Numbered from the stretch's first letter, positions 43,918 through 56,564 are shown. The stretch is DNA of 64,000 nucleotides from Rhamnusium bicolor (GCA_029963845.1 JANEYF010002701.1:62001-126000), one strand, 5' to 3'. Translations and numbers: made by a program. The notes: generated from the letters alone by a model not told the origin.

Positions 43918-46606
43918 TACAGGGTGTCTCACCAGGAACTGCATCGATCGATATAAGGAAAAGTACGCACCAGAAAATTTAGAAAATTTAGGGAATTACT
44001 AATGGAAGTGTGGTCAATCCAACTAAAATTACAATTACAATTACTATTACAAGCATCTGGCACTTCCGGTTATACCGGAAGTCGATACCAACTTGCTTAT
44101 TTTAAATGGAATACCCTATATATTTTAGGGTTTTCGACAAGAGCGTAAAATTCTGAGTCAAAAATATGTAGGATATCCTATGCCTAAACGCAGATATTTG
44201 ATATTTTAAAAAAATTTTGACAGGTGTAATGGTGTACAATAACGTTTATAACTCTCTTCGTGTAAAAGATACTCGTCTGCTTCTTGGCACGCGGAAAGAT
44301 TATAAAGTGAGCTACGCTCTACAGTTTTAAGAAATTCAATAATAGTACACCAAGTGTTCTATTTTTGACGTTACATTTTGTAAACTTCAAACAACGAAAA
44401 CTTGCTTCAGTTAAATGGAACACCCTGTATTTTTTTGCATCAAGTTATATATAATTAAATTCCTTTTTTTCTGATATAAGCATTGAACTTTTTGAAATAT
44501 TTGCGATTTTCTTAGAAATTCAAGAATTTTTAGTAACAATTTTATCAAATTAGCCATGATTAGAAATAATCAGTAATGTCAGTCATTCTCTTATGTCAAA
44601 AAATGCCATCGTGTTTAAATCACTCCCACGGAGACTTTTTGAATTTGTTTATTATTTATGGAGAATGTGTTAAAGTAATATCAAGAACTTGTAGTACATT
44701 TGCTATTCGATATCCACAAAAACGGAAACCGTCACCAAACACTGTAAAACGCATGCTGGATAATTTGAAAAACTACGGCTCTGTCAAGGCAAGAATTCGA
44801 AAGCGGAAACCTATTGCTGATGACGAAAACGTAGAAATAGCAATTCTGAGATATTTTAATGCATATCCAATGATGTCATTAAGACAAGCTGTTCTGGAAT
44901 CGGGACTATGCAAGGATTCAGTTCACAGAATCTTAATTAAACATAAATTTCACCCGTTTTAGTTCCAAATGGTTCAACGATTAAAAGAAACAGATTTCCT
45001 AAGAAGAGAAAATTTCTGTGAATTTATTCTAAGGTCTGTAGGCGACGATTTTTATTTGGGAAATTATATGGTCAAATGAAGCTAAATTGACCAAAAATGG
45101 AATTTTTAATCGACACAATTCGCATTATTGGAGTGACTCGAATCCTCACGTGTTCAGGGAGTGATATTTTACAATTTGGCAGTTTAATGTTTACTATGCT
45201 GTGCCATAAGAAACGATAGAGCGGTTACGTTAGAATTTTATCAGGAAAATTTAAACAGTAAGATAAAGATTTCTTCTTCTGCTAATATGTATAGTTAATT
45301 TTTTTTTGTTTTTTTTTTAGGTGAAAGATATTTTACAAAATTCGTATAATAACTATTTAGAAAATTTACCTCTCGCCGAACATAGAAACATTTTTTTCAG
45401 CACGACGCTGCTTCCCCAAATAACGCGTATTTGATAAATAATTATAAATAATTTTTTACAGGAAACTTTTTTACGATCAATGGATCAGCAATAATTGGAT
45501 CTTTCCTATGGCCTCCTCACTCGCCCGATTTATCAATTTTAGATTATTTTATTTGGAGAACTATTAAAAATAAAGTTTATGAGAGCCCATTAACAACTAT
45601 CGATGATTGTATGCAGAGAGTAAGAAATGCATTTTAAAACTTATCACAGTATTCAATTAGAAAAGCTATCCATGAAAAACTAATCCGAAGGTGCGAAAAA
45701 TGTGTGGAGGCTCGAGGGCGGAATTTTGAACAATTATTAAATTAAAATGGAAAAATGTTTTTAGTCGATTTTATCTTAGCTATTTTAGTTTATGCAAAGT
45801 GTCCTCAATCCAGTTAATAGGCATGTTACAGTGTTTAGTGTTATTTTCCGTTCTTGTGGATATCTAGTAACAAATGTACTACAAGTTCTTGATATTACTT
45901 TATCACATTCTCCATAAATGATAAACAAATTCAAAAAGTCTTCGTGGGTGTAATTTTTTGACATAAAAGAATGCTGACGTTACTGATTCTTTCTAATCAT
46001 GGCTAATTTGATAAAATTTTACTAAAAATTATTATATTTCTAAGAAAATCGTAAATATTTCAAAAAGTTTAACTTAAACTCATACAATGCTTATATAAAA
46101 AAAAGGAATTTAACTATACATAACTTGATGTAAAAAAATACAGGGTGTTCTATTTGATTTAAGCAAGTTTTTGCGGTTTGAAGTTTACAAAATGTAACGT
46201 TAAAAATGGTATACTATTATTAAATTTCTTTAAACTGTAAAGCGTAGCTCACCTTATGGTCTTTCTGCAGAAAGTTATAAAGGTTATCATAAACCACTAC
46301 ACCTGTCAAAATTTTTTTAAAATATCAAATATCTCTGAAAGGGTTAGGTTTAGACATAGGGTATCCTACATACATTTTACTCAGAATTTTATGCTTTTTA
46401 CGAAAACCCTAAAATATATAGGGTGTTCCGTTTATAATAAGCAAGTTGGTATCGACTTCCGGTATAACCGGAAGCGCCAGATGCTTGTAATTATTTTGGT
46501 TGGATTGGTCACACTGCCGTTAGTGGCTCCTTAAATTTTCAAAATTTTCTGGTGCGTATTTCTCCCTATATCGATCGATGCAGTTCCTGGTGAGACACCC
46601 TTTATA
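43918..46606. mobile_element. Tc1/mariner-superfamily element with ~0.8-kb inverted arms
   Basis: The termini CAGGGTGTCTCACCAGGAAC (43920) and the matching complement near 46604 sit next to TA dinucleotides. Inverted homology continues inward for about 0.8 kb (left 43920 to about 44765, right about 45805 to 46604). It includes part of the transposase coding sequence, so the right arm holds an inverted copy of the gene's 5' region. The unique middle encodes the rest of the transposase. Confidence 0.82.
44576..45745 (+). pseudogene. Mariner-superfamily transposase, broken
   Basis: The first 128 codons are open. They show the DNA-binding part: YGECVKVISRTCSTFAIRYP, PSPNTVKRMLDNLKNYGSV, and a second helix-turn-helix MSLRQAVLESGLCKDSVHRI. 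Downstream, in several frames, come IWSNEAKLTKNGIFNRHNSH (the position usually holding catalytic Asp reads Asn), HRNIFFQHDAASPNNAYL (second Asp) and LWPPHSPDLSILDYFIW (third acidic site). Stops at about 45079 and beyond, plus frameshifts, inactivate it. Family: the insect PPxSPDLxxLDFFLW transposases of the DDxD group. Confidence 0.78.
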
Positions 46607-46868
46607 GTAGTACCAGTAATCTCGCGAATAAGGTTTCTTTAGCAAATAAATCGGCGAAACCTACCTATTTATTGTTACAAAATGTTTCTCTTATGTAGCT
46701 TTTAACATTTCCCCACGCACAGTATTTCTCTGTGGGTTTTCTCTGTTTATAATCAATATATTTTGTTCTAATTGTATCTATTATGTAGTTTCTTAAATTG
46801 GTAATAGACATTACGATTATATTGTAATTAATTATTATTGCACCAAATTTAAAGAATTGTATTTTTAG

Positions 46869-47038
46869 TGGAAACGTAATATCGAAAACACTATTGCCAT
46901 CGGAGCATCATTTTCTGTGGACACATTTCTTGTACTAAGTGGGCTTCTTTTATCATATGGTTATCTAAAGTATAAAAGTATATTAGGACAGGGAAAGAAA
47001 ATACCTTTTGCAGCATTTTATATCCATAGACTTCTTAG
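46869..47038 (+). CDS. nrf-6-like: NRF-6-like acyltransferase, exon 6
   Basis: Residues 312-367 plus two bases. The acceptor is ATTTTTAG|TGG and the donor CTTAG|GTAAGA. The key stretch is FSVDTFLVLSGLLLSYGYL, the acyltransferase-3 motif SVDTFxxLSG(L)L. It is followed by a basic loop and YIHRLLR, which leads into the next helix. The upstream intron is the longest in the gene (12.6 kb) and holds a Polinton-type polymerase relic, a 2.9-kb TIR element, a LINE and a mariner-superfamily element. The exon itself is clean. Confidence 0.88.
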
Positions 47039-48110
47039 GTAAGATAAGAAACAACTAGATGTTGTTGATGTATTGACATAAATACAATAATGCACGGCAC
47101 ATATTTAAAAATAAGACAAATAATTTCGTGTCGATGGGTCCGATACCGCTTTGTTTCCATGTGATTAAGGGCTATCAGAAATTGAAATTCTTTAATTTGA
47201 CAAAAAACGGTTTTTTAAATATCCACGATATTTGGCATAATTGATTAGAGGTAATAACTTGATGATTTGGCTTACCATTTATTCTATTTCTGAATTCTTG
47301 AATTTTTTTATTACTAAATACGGTGTGTTAATGAAGTTATAACGAAACAAAAACAATAACAAATCAAAATTTTGTGTTACTGATCATTACCAAAATTTAT
47401 CATCTCCCTCAGATGAAATTCAATAAACTATTTCTCGAAAATTAAACCGAAATACACAGAATTAAAAGCAAAGAACAGATTTTTTTAAAATTATTATTTG
47501 TTGGCCATTGTTGCCTCAATATGTCACCGTTATTAGCAAAGATATGTACCAAACAGAAGAATTTGAAATTTGGGTATTATGATGTAGATGACGCCAGTGA
47601 CAGTTTTCAAACTATGTTTTATAGAAATCTACATCACTTGAAATGCTGGACTTTACACGGTGAGCCAAAAATTAAAACTGGTCTGAGGAGAATTGAAAAT
47701 AACCGCAAGCGTACTTCAATTATTCATTTCATAGTATGTGATATCATATGAAATAGAATCTCACGGATATTTACCATTTACCTGTGGGAAGTCGTCATAT
47801 TTTGATATTTTTCAAAAAAATCATTTGTTAATAAGTACAACAAAAACTTAATATGCGATAAATCGCATTTTTTAAATGTCTGTGGACTGATCGCTGCCAC
47901 TTTATCTAGCCTTTGTATATTATTTTGTATAATATGGCGAACTTTCAAGATACAGATTTACAGGGTGGATTTTCTAAAGTAAACGACCTTGCCTTTATGC
48001 TAAGTCTGAAGAAAAACTAAATAAAATTTATCGAACACGAGTCATTAGGTAACTTTTGGAATTGAAATGTAGGGTAAAATATCAGAAACAAAGAAAAAGT
48101 ATTTGAAAAA
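47039..48110. other. Start of intron 6: no gene recognised
   Basis: The 76-codon frame at 47521-47751 has no recognisable motif. A TTACAGGGTGGATTTTCTAAA sequence at about 47959 recurs in similar form at about 58533, suggesting a low-copy dispersed repeat. Confidence 0.4.
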
Positions 48111-48116
48111 CAAACT

Positions 48117-48375
48117 GTATTCTTTCAAACCTAACATAACAATCTATAGTTTTTATATGTTATTTTTATCTGAATGCACTAGTATAAAAGTTTTAGGTAG
48201 ATAGTGAATCAAATACAACACTTCCAATATATTTTATCGTAGAGACTAACCCAACTATTCACTATCTACCCAAAACTTTAGTACTGGTGCATTCAGATAA
48301 GAATGACAGTATAAACTATAAAAAAACTATATGTTTCTATTATTGTTACCATGTTAAGTTTGAAAGGATAGTTAT
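48117..48375. repeat. Foldback repeat, ~100-bp arms
   Basis: The left arm (about 48130-48208) and right arm (about 48257-48368) are reverse complements, sharing ATTCACTATCTACC(T/C)AAAAC and GTGCATTCAGATAA. The spacer is about 50 bases. No coding content; MITE-like, without a defined target duplication. Confidence 0.7.
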
Positions 48376-48379
48376 GTAA

Positions 48380-50282
48380 TACCCAATAATTATTTTTTTT
48401 TCTAAAATACTGTTTTTTTAACAAATTTGTAATCATATAAAACAGATTTTGGTTATCAAATTTGCAAATACAAATGTATAAAAAAAGCCGGTATAAGTAT
48501 ATTGTTTTCATTCATCACAATAAACAGGTATACACATAGGTCCATCATAATGCGAATATTGTGGTGAACACCTCATATGTGAAAAAATACCAATTGACGC
48601 TTGTTCGTCTAAGGCATTATTGCCATGCGCGGATTGTAAGCCGAGAGAGATGTACAGGCCAGCAGAAGCTTGTACTTACAGTTTTTTAAGTCCATTTATC
48701 CAACTTAAATTAATTGCTTTCGCACGATGAGTCCTTTTTCTCGTTTTTCCTATACTTTTCGGCATCTTTAAAACCACCACAAATCACTGGCACAAAAATC
48801 ACAGAAAGTATAAAAAACACAGAAATGAATGCAAAATGTAAAAGCGCAAAACAAGTCACAACACTCAACTCAAATTCCGGAATAATAAATACGGAATAAA
48901 TTATCCTTTTTTGATACATCTCTTTTTAATCATTGCAGACTTTTAAGAGGGAGTGAGATAGTTAGTGCAAAGTACTCTGATTGCATCTTATACTACAGTT
49001 GATCAGTTCAGCTATGTGGCCACTTTTCTCAATTCAATGTATTTACTTTGCTGGATTACTTCTTTTATTGTGAAGCGTAATAAATGTGTATGTATAATCT
49101 TTGATATAATGTTCAATATCTGGTATTTTTGTTTGGAACATGATACAAATATTGAAATATTTGTATCATGGGTTTCGGGAAAGATTAATGAGACGAGTTT
49201 TTCAGGTAAAAAAGATTACAGACAGTGAAATAAAATATAATATATTTACGTACGGTGATGAAGATTTTGTACAGATTAGGAAAGGTAGATAAATAAGTAT
49301 TACTTTTTCTTGGTGAATTGTTGAAAGTAATATTATGTTTGCATTTTTTATAATTAAATGGACGTATTCTATTTCTTTTATTTACTGGATAATTCCTGGC
49401 GTATATTTGCGAAAATCAAACAAATGAATGAATAACTCAGTGATTTGATTTACTTTGGATATAATAAAATTTATGTCTGCCGAAATACACTTCGATTGGT
49501 TAGTCAGTGGTGGCTAGTAGATTTAGGTTGTATCATATCTCAGCATTGGAGCATGGAACTCAAGCAATATTTGATTTATGTAAATTTTACAGAATATGTA
49601 GTTTTTGGCGGCTCGCTGTGTTTATAACTTAAGGCTAACATTTGCGCCACCTACTGACGGGAAGCTATATTAGATAGTGGTGTTAAATGTTATGTAGATT
49701 TGTCATCCAAAATTATATTCTCAAATGCTAGGAGGATAAAGGAAACGGGCAATATGCTGCCATCTAAGGAGTGTTATGACGTTAGTTCTTTTCATGGCCC
49801 TCTTAAGTAAAATATATGGAGTCTCTACACTCCATAGTAAAATATTTATTTAATTATATTTCGTAGTTTCCTGCGATTAGATCACTGTTTCTAATAATTC
49901 TATTATACCACTTCTCGGTGCCAGATGGCGCAGCTATTTTAAAATGGTATTTTATTTTCTGCATTGAAAACAGTTTTAATAAATTATTACACTTTACGAA
50001 AAGCAGACATTATGAAATTGTTTCTAAATTTTGTTATTTGTACCAATAAAGCTTATATCAGAGACAAAAATCTTTGTTCATCACTCCTTATAATTTTACG
50101 TTTCGCGCCTTTTTGTGTACCAAACTTTTTACTATGAAGACAAAACGGAGGTGCGCGGCAAATCGAACTGTCCCAACTAGTTCATTTTAAGCTATGCTAG
50201 TGTGCTTAAATGGCTTAATCCTATCGTCCACTGTAGGCGGAGTTGTGTTAAGCGGTTCTGTGCTGTGCTAAGCTAGATTCAA
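48380..50282. other. Intron 6 stretch with a perfect 32-bp palindrome, no gene
   Basis: No coding frame supported. At 49139-49170 the sequence is a perfect palindrome around GATACAAATATT/AATATTTGTATC. A second small palindrome (TATGGAGT..ACTCCATA) occurs at about 49817-49838. Both are short and may be chance in AT-rich DNA. Confidence 0.5.
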
Positions 50283-50285
50283 TAA

Positions 50286-50730
50286 AGGCGGTTGTCCATT
50301 GCATGTTGGATGCGGTGCTGTGCTGTGCCATCCGAAGCGGTATAGAGTAGATCCAGCTTGTAATTGTATTTACATGCATTGCTAAGAGGGATCGTCCACT
50401 CGTTTTGAGCGACGCGTTTTCGACAAGTTGTAACTTACTGATCTAGCTTCAGAATCGAGTGATGTAGGTGTTGTGCAAAAGAGAAAATATAAGGATTTAT
50501 CTCTGTCTATGGAAAATAGATGATAAGAATTATGAAAATCAAGAACTCCATGAAGGCATATGGGACAAGATAGCAAAATAATGCAATATAAAAGTCAATA
50601 CTACCTCACAATACAACACCATTGGACGGTCAGTCCTTACCGTTTATCAACTTAGCAAAGCACAGCACAGGTCAGCTGAGCACTGCACAGTACAGCTCAG
50701 CACATCACCGCATCCGATCGACAACCGCCT
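50286..50730 (+). mobile_element. Harbinger-derived MITE P (445 bp) with TAA duplication
   Basis: The ends AGGCGGTTGTCC (50286) and GGACAACCGCCT-like complement (50730) have TAA on both sides (50283-50285, 50731-50733). The subterminal regions repeat GCTGTGCTGTGC / GCACAGCACAG. The interior reads SLSMENR-DKNYENQELHEGIWDKIAK when allowing one stop. This is a MADF-like DNA-binding segment of the accessory protein of PIF/Harbinger elements. A gene remnant rather than a functional gene. Confidence 0.7.
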
Positions 50731-51116
50731 TAAAGGTGTGTTACGACTGTTCAGTTATACTGTGTTCTTTGATGAAGGACCTGTGGTTTAACTAAAATAG
50801 TGTTGAAATTGAAAAATGTCTAATTGAAGTTCCTAGGAGGATGATTCTGATTATGAATTTGACATGAATTGTGTTTTAATTGGTCCTAATATTAGAAGAC
50901 ACAGATTTTGGTCTGCAAGCAACATTTTGGAAAGACCAATTTTTGGCATATATCATAGTTTGATTCAACAGTTTCCCAGACTTTGTCGTTCATTTCTTGA
51001 TTTTTATAATTTATTTCTTCTATATATCATAAACACAGATAATTTCTGACGGTATCTATGAATAAGGAGCCGACTATACAATACACAGCTTGTTTATATC
51101 ACAGAGTTTAGTGTTA

Positions 51117-53036
51117 AGGCGGTTGTCCACCGGACGCCGTGCCGTGCAGAACTGTGCTGTACCATGCTGTGCTAAGTTGATGAACGCTATGGATTGATCA
51201 CCCGCTGGTGCGGTTGTATTGTCTTTGAAATTCCATTGTTTTGCTGTCCTATCCCATGTGCCTTTACAGAGTTCTAGATTTTTATAATTCTTATCATCTA
51301 TTTTCCATAGACAGAGATAACTACGGAGTTCTGAAGTGGGTTGGAACCGTTGATGTGAAGATAACACTGATGTAGTTTTCCACGAAACACCAAAACACCA
51401 TATACTTCACTTGACGTGCGTTTCATCAACCAAGTTGGCATCATCTGGAAATGATTAAAACTAACCTTATGCTAAAGATGTATCCTATTTATACCTAAAC
51501 TATTGTCACGGTTCGGTGAACTGTGACCCAATAACCAATAAAGCGGGCTATTCATACTATTTTTATACTTTATGATTTTCAAACTATCCAGTGCTGTCTA
51601 GGATTTGTTACATTACTAATTAATCTTAAATTGCTAATATCTATTTTATGGTTGTTCTCAAACGCAAGTTGGGCAACACTAGACTCATCTGTTCTACCAC
51701 ATTTCAGATGCTCTTTGAATTTAGTTTGAATTGACCATCTAGTTTGTCAAACATACTTTTGATTACAGTCCTTACAGCTAATTTCGTAAATGCCCGACTT
51801 TTTGTTTGTTTCAATTTTGTCCTTTAGATTGCTTAAAAATTGTTGTAGTTTATTTCCCGACAAATGAACCACTGGCTTACCTATATCTTTAAAAATCTTA
51901 CCAATACCATGGGTGAATCGAGGGTCGATTGGAATCGATGCAAATTTCGGATTGTCTCTTTCATTTTGAAATGTCGAGGAATTTCCAACTATCTTTAAAT
52001 TTTCGTTTCCTAATTATTTTATCAAATTTACAGAATATCCATTACTCGCAGCTACATCCTTAATTAATACATTTTGTTTTTCTAACCTCTGCTTATTGAG
52101 GGGAAAGCTTAATAGACGATGAACTAAAAAATTAAAACTCGCCATTTTGTGTTGAGCACAATGGTGAGAGTTCTTAAGTTATATGTCTTAGAGTACTGGT
52201 ATATTTTCTGTATATGTCAAATTCTAACTTATTTTCACTATTTCTAATTACTAATACATCTAAAAATTGTAGTTGTCCAGAGTTTTCAGTTTCATATGTG
52301 AATTTAACTGATGCGAAACGACTGTTTAATTTAGAAACAAAATTGTCAGTATCAGCGACTTTTGTATCAAACACTGCAAAAATATCATCCACATACCTAA
52401 GCCAAACTCTAGGGAAATACTCAAATTCTTCTTTTGCTTCAGTTTCGAATCTGTTCGTGAAGAGACTAGCAATGAATGGTGACAAAGAGTTACCCATTGC
52501 TGTTCCTTTATGTTGTTCGAAGAAATTAACAGCAATTTTGTTTCATGCAAAGCTTAGCGAGTTGAAGATATCCTGTTACTACATTTTGACCGAGATTGTT
52601 TAATTCGAGTAAATCCTTAAGGTAGTCCAAGGTCTGTGGTATTGGGACACTTGGAAACAATGAACAAACGTCAAAGGAGATCAAAATTTAACCTTTTTAC
52701 AACTGAATATTTTTTACCTTATTAATGAAATCATTGAATTAATCACAGTATAACTAGGTGGTGCAATAGGTAAATTTTTGACTATGGACTAGTTCGACGA
52801 AAAATTCTTCTAGTTTCAACTTTGCACAACAAATACCTACACCCCTCAGTACATCTTGAATTAGTCTCGGAGCGAATAGAAACTGGATCAGCAAGTCACA
52901 GCTTGTTGAAAACGAACCTCTTCGCACGAGTGGACGGTTCGCTATAGCAATTCATGTAAATTCAATTACAAGCCGGCTCATCTTTATACAGCTTCGCACG
53001 GCACAGCACATCACAGCATCCGGTGGACTACCACCT
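51117..53036 (-). mobile_element. Harbinger-derived MITE Q, split by a Penelope-like element
   Basis: The ends AGGCGGTTGTCCACCGG (51117) and the complement of CCGGTGGACTACCACCT (53036) are the same family as MITE P. TTAA is found at both junctions (51114-51117 and 53036-53039). The left part encodes, on the minus strand, LCLWKIDDKNYKNLELCKGTWDRTAKQW, the MADF-like region. The right part (about 52810-53036) matches the reverse complement of the left half of P. The middle, about 51390-52805, is Penelope copy C. Confidence 0.72.
51390..52805 (-). mobile_element. Penelope-like element relic C
   Basis: The minus-strand RT segment 52497-52174 reads MGNSLSPFIASLFTNRFE, RVWLRYVDDIFAVFDTKV and LQFLDVLVIRNSENKLEFD. 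It holds the intact YVDD catalytic box and the GN-LSP motif in Penelope order. The endonuclease region (about 51830-51650) is recognisable but decayed. The 3' end near 51400-51560 matches the 3' end of copy A, including AAGGTTAGTTT and a GATGATGCCAACTTGG block. Stops remove function. It sits inside MITE Q. Confidence 0.8.
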
Positions 53037-53044
53037 TAACATGT

Positions 53045-55620
53045 TTATTTAGCTCTGCCCTAAAATTTTTTCTTTTGAGGAATAAGTACATGTGCAAATC
53101 TAGAATCCAACGCAATTAGGCCAATGAGCCAGTTGTGCTTTCGCGAAAGAGTGGTTTTCTTTATAAGATAGAGTAGTCTATTCCACAGTAGATTCCATAA
53201 CTCATTTAACATAATTACATAAGTGGTTCCTTTCTCCAATCTGCACATCTGACAAATAGGATCATTTTTCACCCTCGCTCTATGAAGGTGTTTGTTTAGA
53301 GGACACTGTTCTGTTATCAGGCCTACTATCAGTCTCATTTATTCTCTATTGAGCTTCAGTAGCCACTTTACAGTAGAGACGTTAGAAGCTCGATGACCCT
53401 TTTATATGGTGACTTAATTGGCTGATTCCGATATCCATATAAGTGTCACTGAGTTATGCTCACACAACTCAATCAGGATTTTTCGACAATTCAATGGCAG
53501 CTTAGAAACCAACTTATTCGATTCAAGAGCTACTAAAGCCACCTGTCTTTGGTGGGATTTTCGTTTAATAATAAGAAAGCATATACCACAGCTTGGAAGA
53601 CGCTTTGATACCTACCTAGAGGTACCGAAATACGAACCGTTTGTATCCATGTATGTCAGCACCAGTTCCCTCCCCAGTGGCTTTGATCCATCTGTATACC
53701 ATTCCAGACAGCCAGGGAAATGTAAATTTGTTTTACTATGCTTCCAATCATTTCTACTTGGTACGGTGGAAGGCACTGGCTGACCACCTGGTCTCTTACC
53801 GGTGAAGTATTTGTATGCCTCTGCCTCTGCTCCTGACCTATCTATTCCATATTCCATTCTTCAGCAATCTATTACTTGCTTTTCTGACTAGTTCCACTTC
53901 AATACGCAGTGGCGTGAGGCTCAGAATTACCTCCATCGCAACTGTTGGAGTAAGCTTTATTCATCCTGTTATCCTTAAACAGGCTAATGTTCTAACTTGA
54001 CGTAAGTGGCCTTTGATTATGAAGCGTTTCAATGAGCGCGACACCAAGACCGTGGCTCTAAAGATTTTTGTCATAGCGGTATATAACCAAAGAGTAGTCT
54101 TTTCTACGTAGTCTCTCCACGGCAGTTTAGAATCTATCATTATCCTCAGATATCTCATTGTACGGACCAGACTCAATTGTGTACCCATACGAGAAAGGGT
54201 CCTACAGTTTCCTACTTTTCTGCTTTTAGTAAATAGCACCAGCTCTGTCTTGCCAGATTTGACAACGAACATATTACACCAGATTTAAACTATATTAAGC
54301 ATTTTTTGCATGAGCCCCGAAACAGTTACTTCAAATTAATTGGCCTCTTATCATCTGCTATGCTTGTGTATATAAAACTGCCTCCTTTAATTCGATCAGT
54401 AGCCCGTCGAACAGAAAGTTTTACAGTAATAGTCCTTAATACTAATGTAAAAAGTGCGTGGTATCGACTTTCTGTCCATGCTTTGTCATTAGGTTGAGGG
54501 AGAAGGGTTGAACTAGGGTTTATAGGTCGGGGCGGTGGTAGCGGTCATGTGATTTGTTAAATTCAAATTGAAATTCACATCGGATTTTTAATTCCGATTT
54601 TTGCTGTCCATTTGCTACATGTTTCAAGATGTCCTAAAAAATCCAAAAATACCCTTAACAGCTTTTTTTGTGGTCAGGTATGGCGACAAGGTGCAACTTC
54701 TGGAAATTCCGAAAAAACGACTTCCGCCGCCATGATGTTCTGTGGCCACTTTCTTTTTTTGAAAATTGAGATATTACTTAAACGTGATTTTTGTGAAGTT
54801 AAGATACTATTGATAGCATTTTTTTTGGTCACCGAAATGGTTAATATGCAAAAATGTGTTTTGCAAAGTAAGTTGTTTTTTAAAGAGGGTGTAATATCAG
54901 TATCTTTGGTCCAAAAAAGGTTTTTCTGTCTAAAAATGGCCCTTGAATGAAAATTTTTGCACATTAAAGCATTTTTTTATGTGGTCGTTTGCATATTTAA
55001 AGCAAATTATAGCCATAAATTTGGTAATTATGAAAATTTGTTTGTTAAAACACTTAGTGTGGGAAGGGGTGAATGAAGGGGTGAATGAAGGGGTGAATGG
55101 GGTAAAACGGACTATAATGGGGATAAGACCCTTCTCTGAGGATATACTCGGCCCACCTTAGTCCTTATCGTTTCGTTACGAAGGGTGTCGCGAATCCTCA
55201 ACATGGACGATAACCATCTAATCATGGTACCACTCACATTGCGAACCGCAACAGCTTGACAGAGAAAAACAAAGGTTGGGTTGTTGAACGCTCTGTCGAT
55301 AATCAGAAATGCTATCAAAGCTAGCTTTTTCTGCTACAGCGCTTTCTCAGCTCTAACGATAATCTGACGAAGGGCCGTCTCTACAGATCTCCCTTCTTGG
55401 TACGCATGTTGATTTTGGTGAATTGGTGATGTCACTAGTACCTCATCTTTTATATACCTTTCTATTAGTTTTCCCAATATCTTTAGCAGGAAGGAAGTCA
55501 GACTTATTAGCCTAAATGCCGTAGTCTGGTCATATATATGGTACGATTTGCCTTTGACAAGAAGATCATTTTCACCTCTTGTCAGGATGTTGTAATCTAT
55601 CCCAGAGCTATGCAAGATAT
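53045..55620 (-). mobile_element. LINE relic (RT plus RNase H), interrupted
   Basis: Minus-strand pieces in order from 55615: FRLISLTSFLLKILGKLIER, HQNQHAYQEGRSVETALRQI, DRAFNNPTF. A foreign stretch 54281-55104 follows. Then come KTELVLFTKSRKVGNCRTLS (RT thumb, 54272-53961), LEWYTDGSKPLGRELV (RNase H first catalytic Asp, about 53700), and the tail PLNKHLHRARVKNDPICQMC (about 53300-53230). The order equals that of the I-type LINEs at 29608 and 41207, but the sequence is another family. Multiple stops make it inert. The catalytic YxDD region is lost at the interruption. Confidence 0.75.
54281..55104. repeat. Unidentified insertion in the LINE relic, with a 12-bp minisatellite
   Basis: This 0.8-kb piece interrupts the LINE between its RT fingers/palm and thumb. 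It replaces about 330 bases expected there. It has no recognisable gene. Near its right edge a GGGGTGAATGAA-type 12-mer is repeated three times (about 55066-55101). No inverted ends or target duplication were found. Confidence 0.5.
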
Positions 55621-55624
55621 GTAT

Positions 55625-56395
55625 ACTTAAACAAACTTTTTTTATCGGTATAATTTGCCAAATGAGTAAACGGCTAATGTTAATTGAACTGCCGAATACT
55701 GGACTGAACTAGTTAACTATCTGCTAAATATAATTCAGATTATTATTTTTATTTTTAGCAGATTGATATTTTTTAAATATTCTGTAAGTAATAAAGTACT
55801 ATCCTGCTAATGATAATGCTTTATACAGGGACGTATTAACACCCTTGGGGGCCCTTTGGCAAAAAAATTACTCGTGCCTTTCAATATAAACAAGACAGTA
55901 AAAATTATGACTGATGCGACTTTTTTAAATAATTTTTCTATTTATTAAAATAAATGTAAAAATAATAATACTCTCATAAAAAAAAACTATTTTAAAGTAA
56001 GTAGTTATTCTGTTATTCTTAAGTTAAGCGAAAATATGACGTCACTTAACGTTTAACGTAACGTATATTAAACAGTTAATAAGAAATACATACTTGGATG
56101 ATTTATTTCGAAAAGTTGTGTCGAAAATTATTTTTTCGTCAGGCATCGGGGCCCCAACTTATTACCTCTGACCCCGGACAATGGTCCATTTTCTTATACG
56201 GATAATCTGGCCCTGGTTTTATAGCCATTGACAGTGTTATACCTGAAATTTTTTCCGCGTTTTAATAATAATTAAATTAGTGAATCATCGACAACGTATT
56301 TAGTATTAGAAAAAATTTACCCATTTTACAAGATATGTTTTATTATTGTGAATGTGCAAATATTTATATTTGGTTATGTAAATACATTGTTTTAG
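55625..56395. other. End of intron 6: nothing recognised
   Basis: AT-rich sequence leading to the exon 7 acceptor; no gene or repeat pair seen. Confidence 0.4.
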
Positions 56396-56564
56396 ATTAT
56401 CCCCTGCCTTATTAGCAATCATACTTTTTTATATTAGTATATATAAAAGATTATCAGATGGACCCATTTGGCCTATAATTTCAAGAAAGCTCAGTAGAAG
56501 TTGTTTAAACACTTGGTGGGCTACGCTCTTCTTTGGAACCAATTTGATTGATGTTAATTATCAG
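56396..56564 (+). CDS. nrf-6-like: NRF-6-like acyltransferase, exon 7
   Basis: Residues 368-424. The acceptor is TTGTTTTAG|A and the donor CAG|GTAAAT. The split codon AG|A restores Arg, so the join reads HRLLRLSPALLAIILFY. This equals the family motif R-x-L-R-L-(T/S)-P at the start of a membrane span. It continues through SDGPIWP and SCLNTWWATLFFGTN, where other members have the W-W-x-N-L-L-(Y/F) pattern. The cysteine before the tryptophans and the one opening exon 8 occupy conserved positions. Confidence 0.85.

Noticed and set aside
48714..48919. Overlapping ~65-codon ORFs on both strands (48714-48899 and 48710-48919)
   Set aside because: Small, low-complexity and mutually antisense, without start context or similarity to anything recognised.
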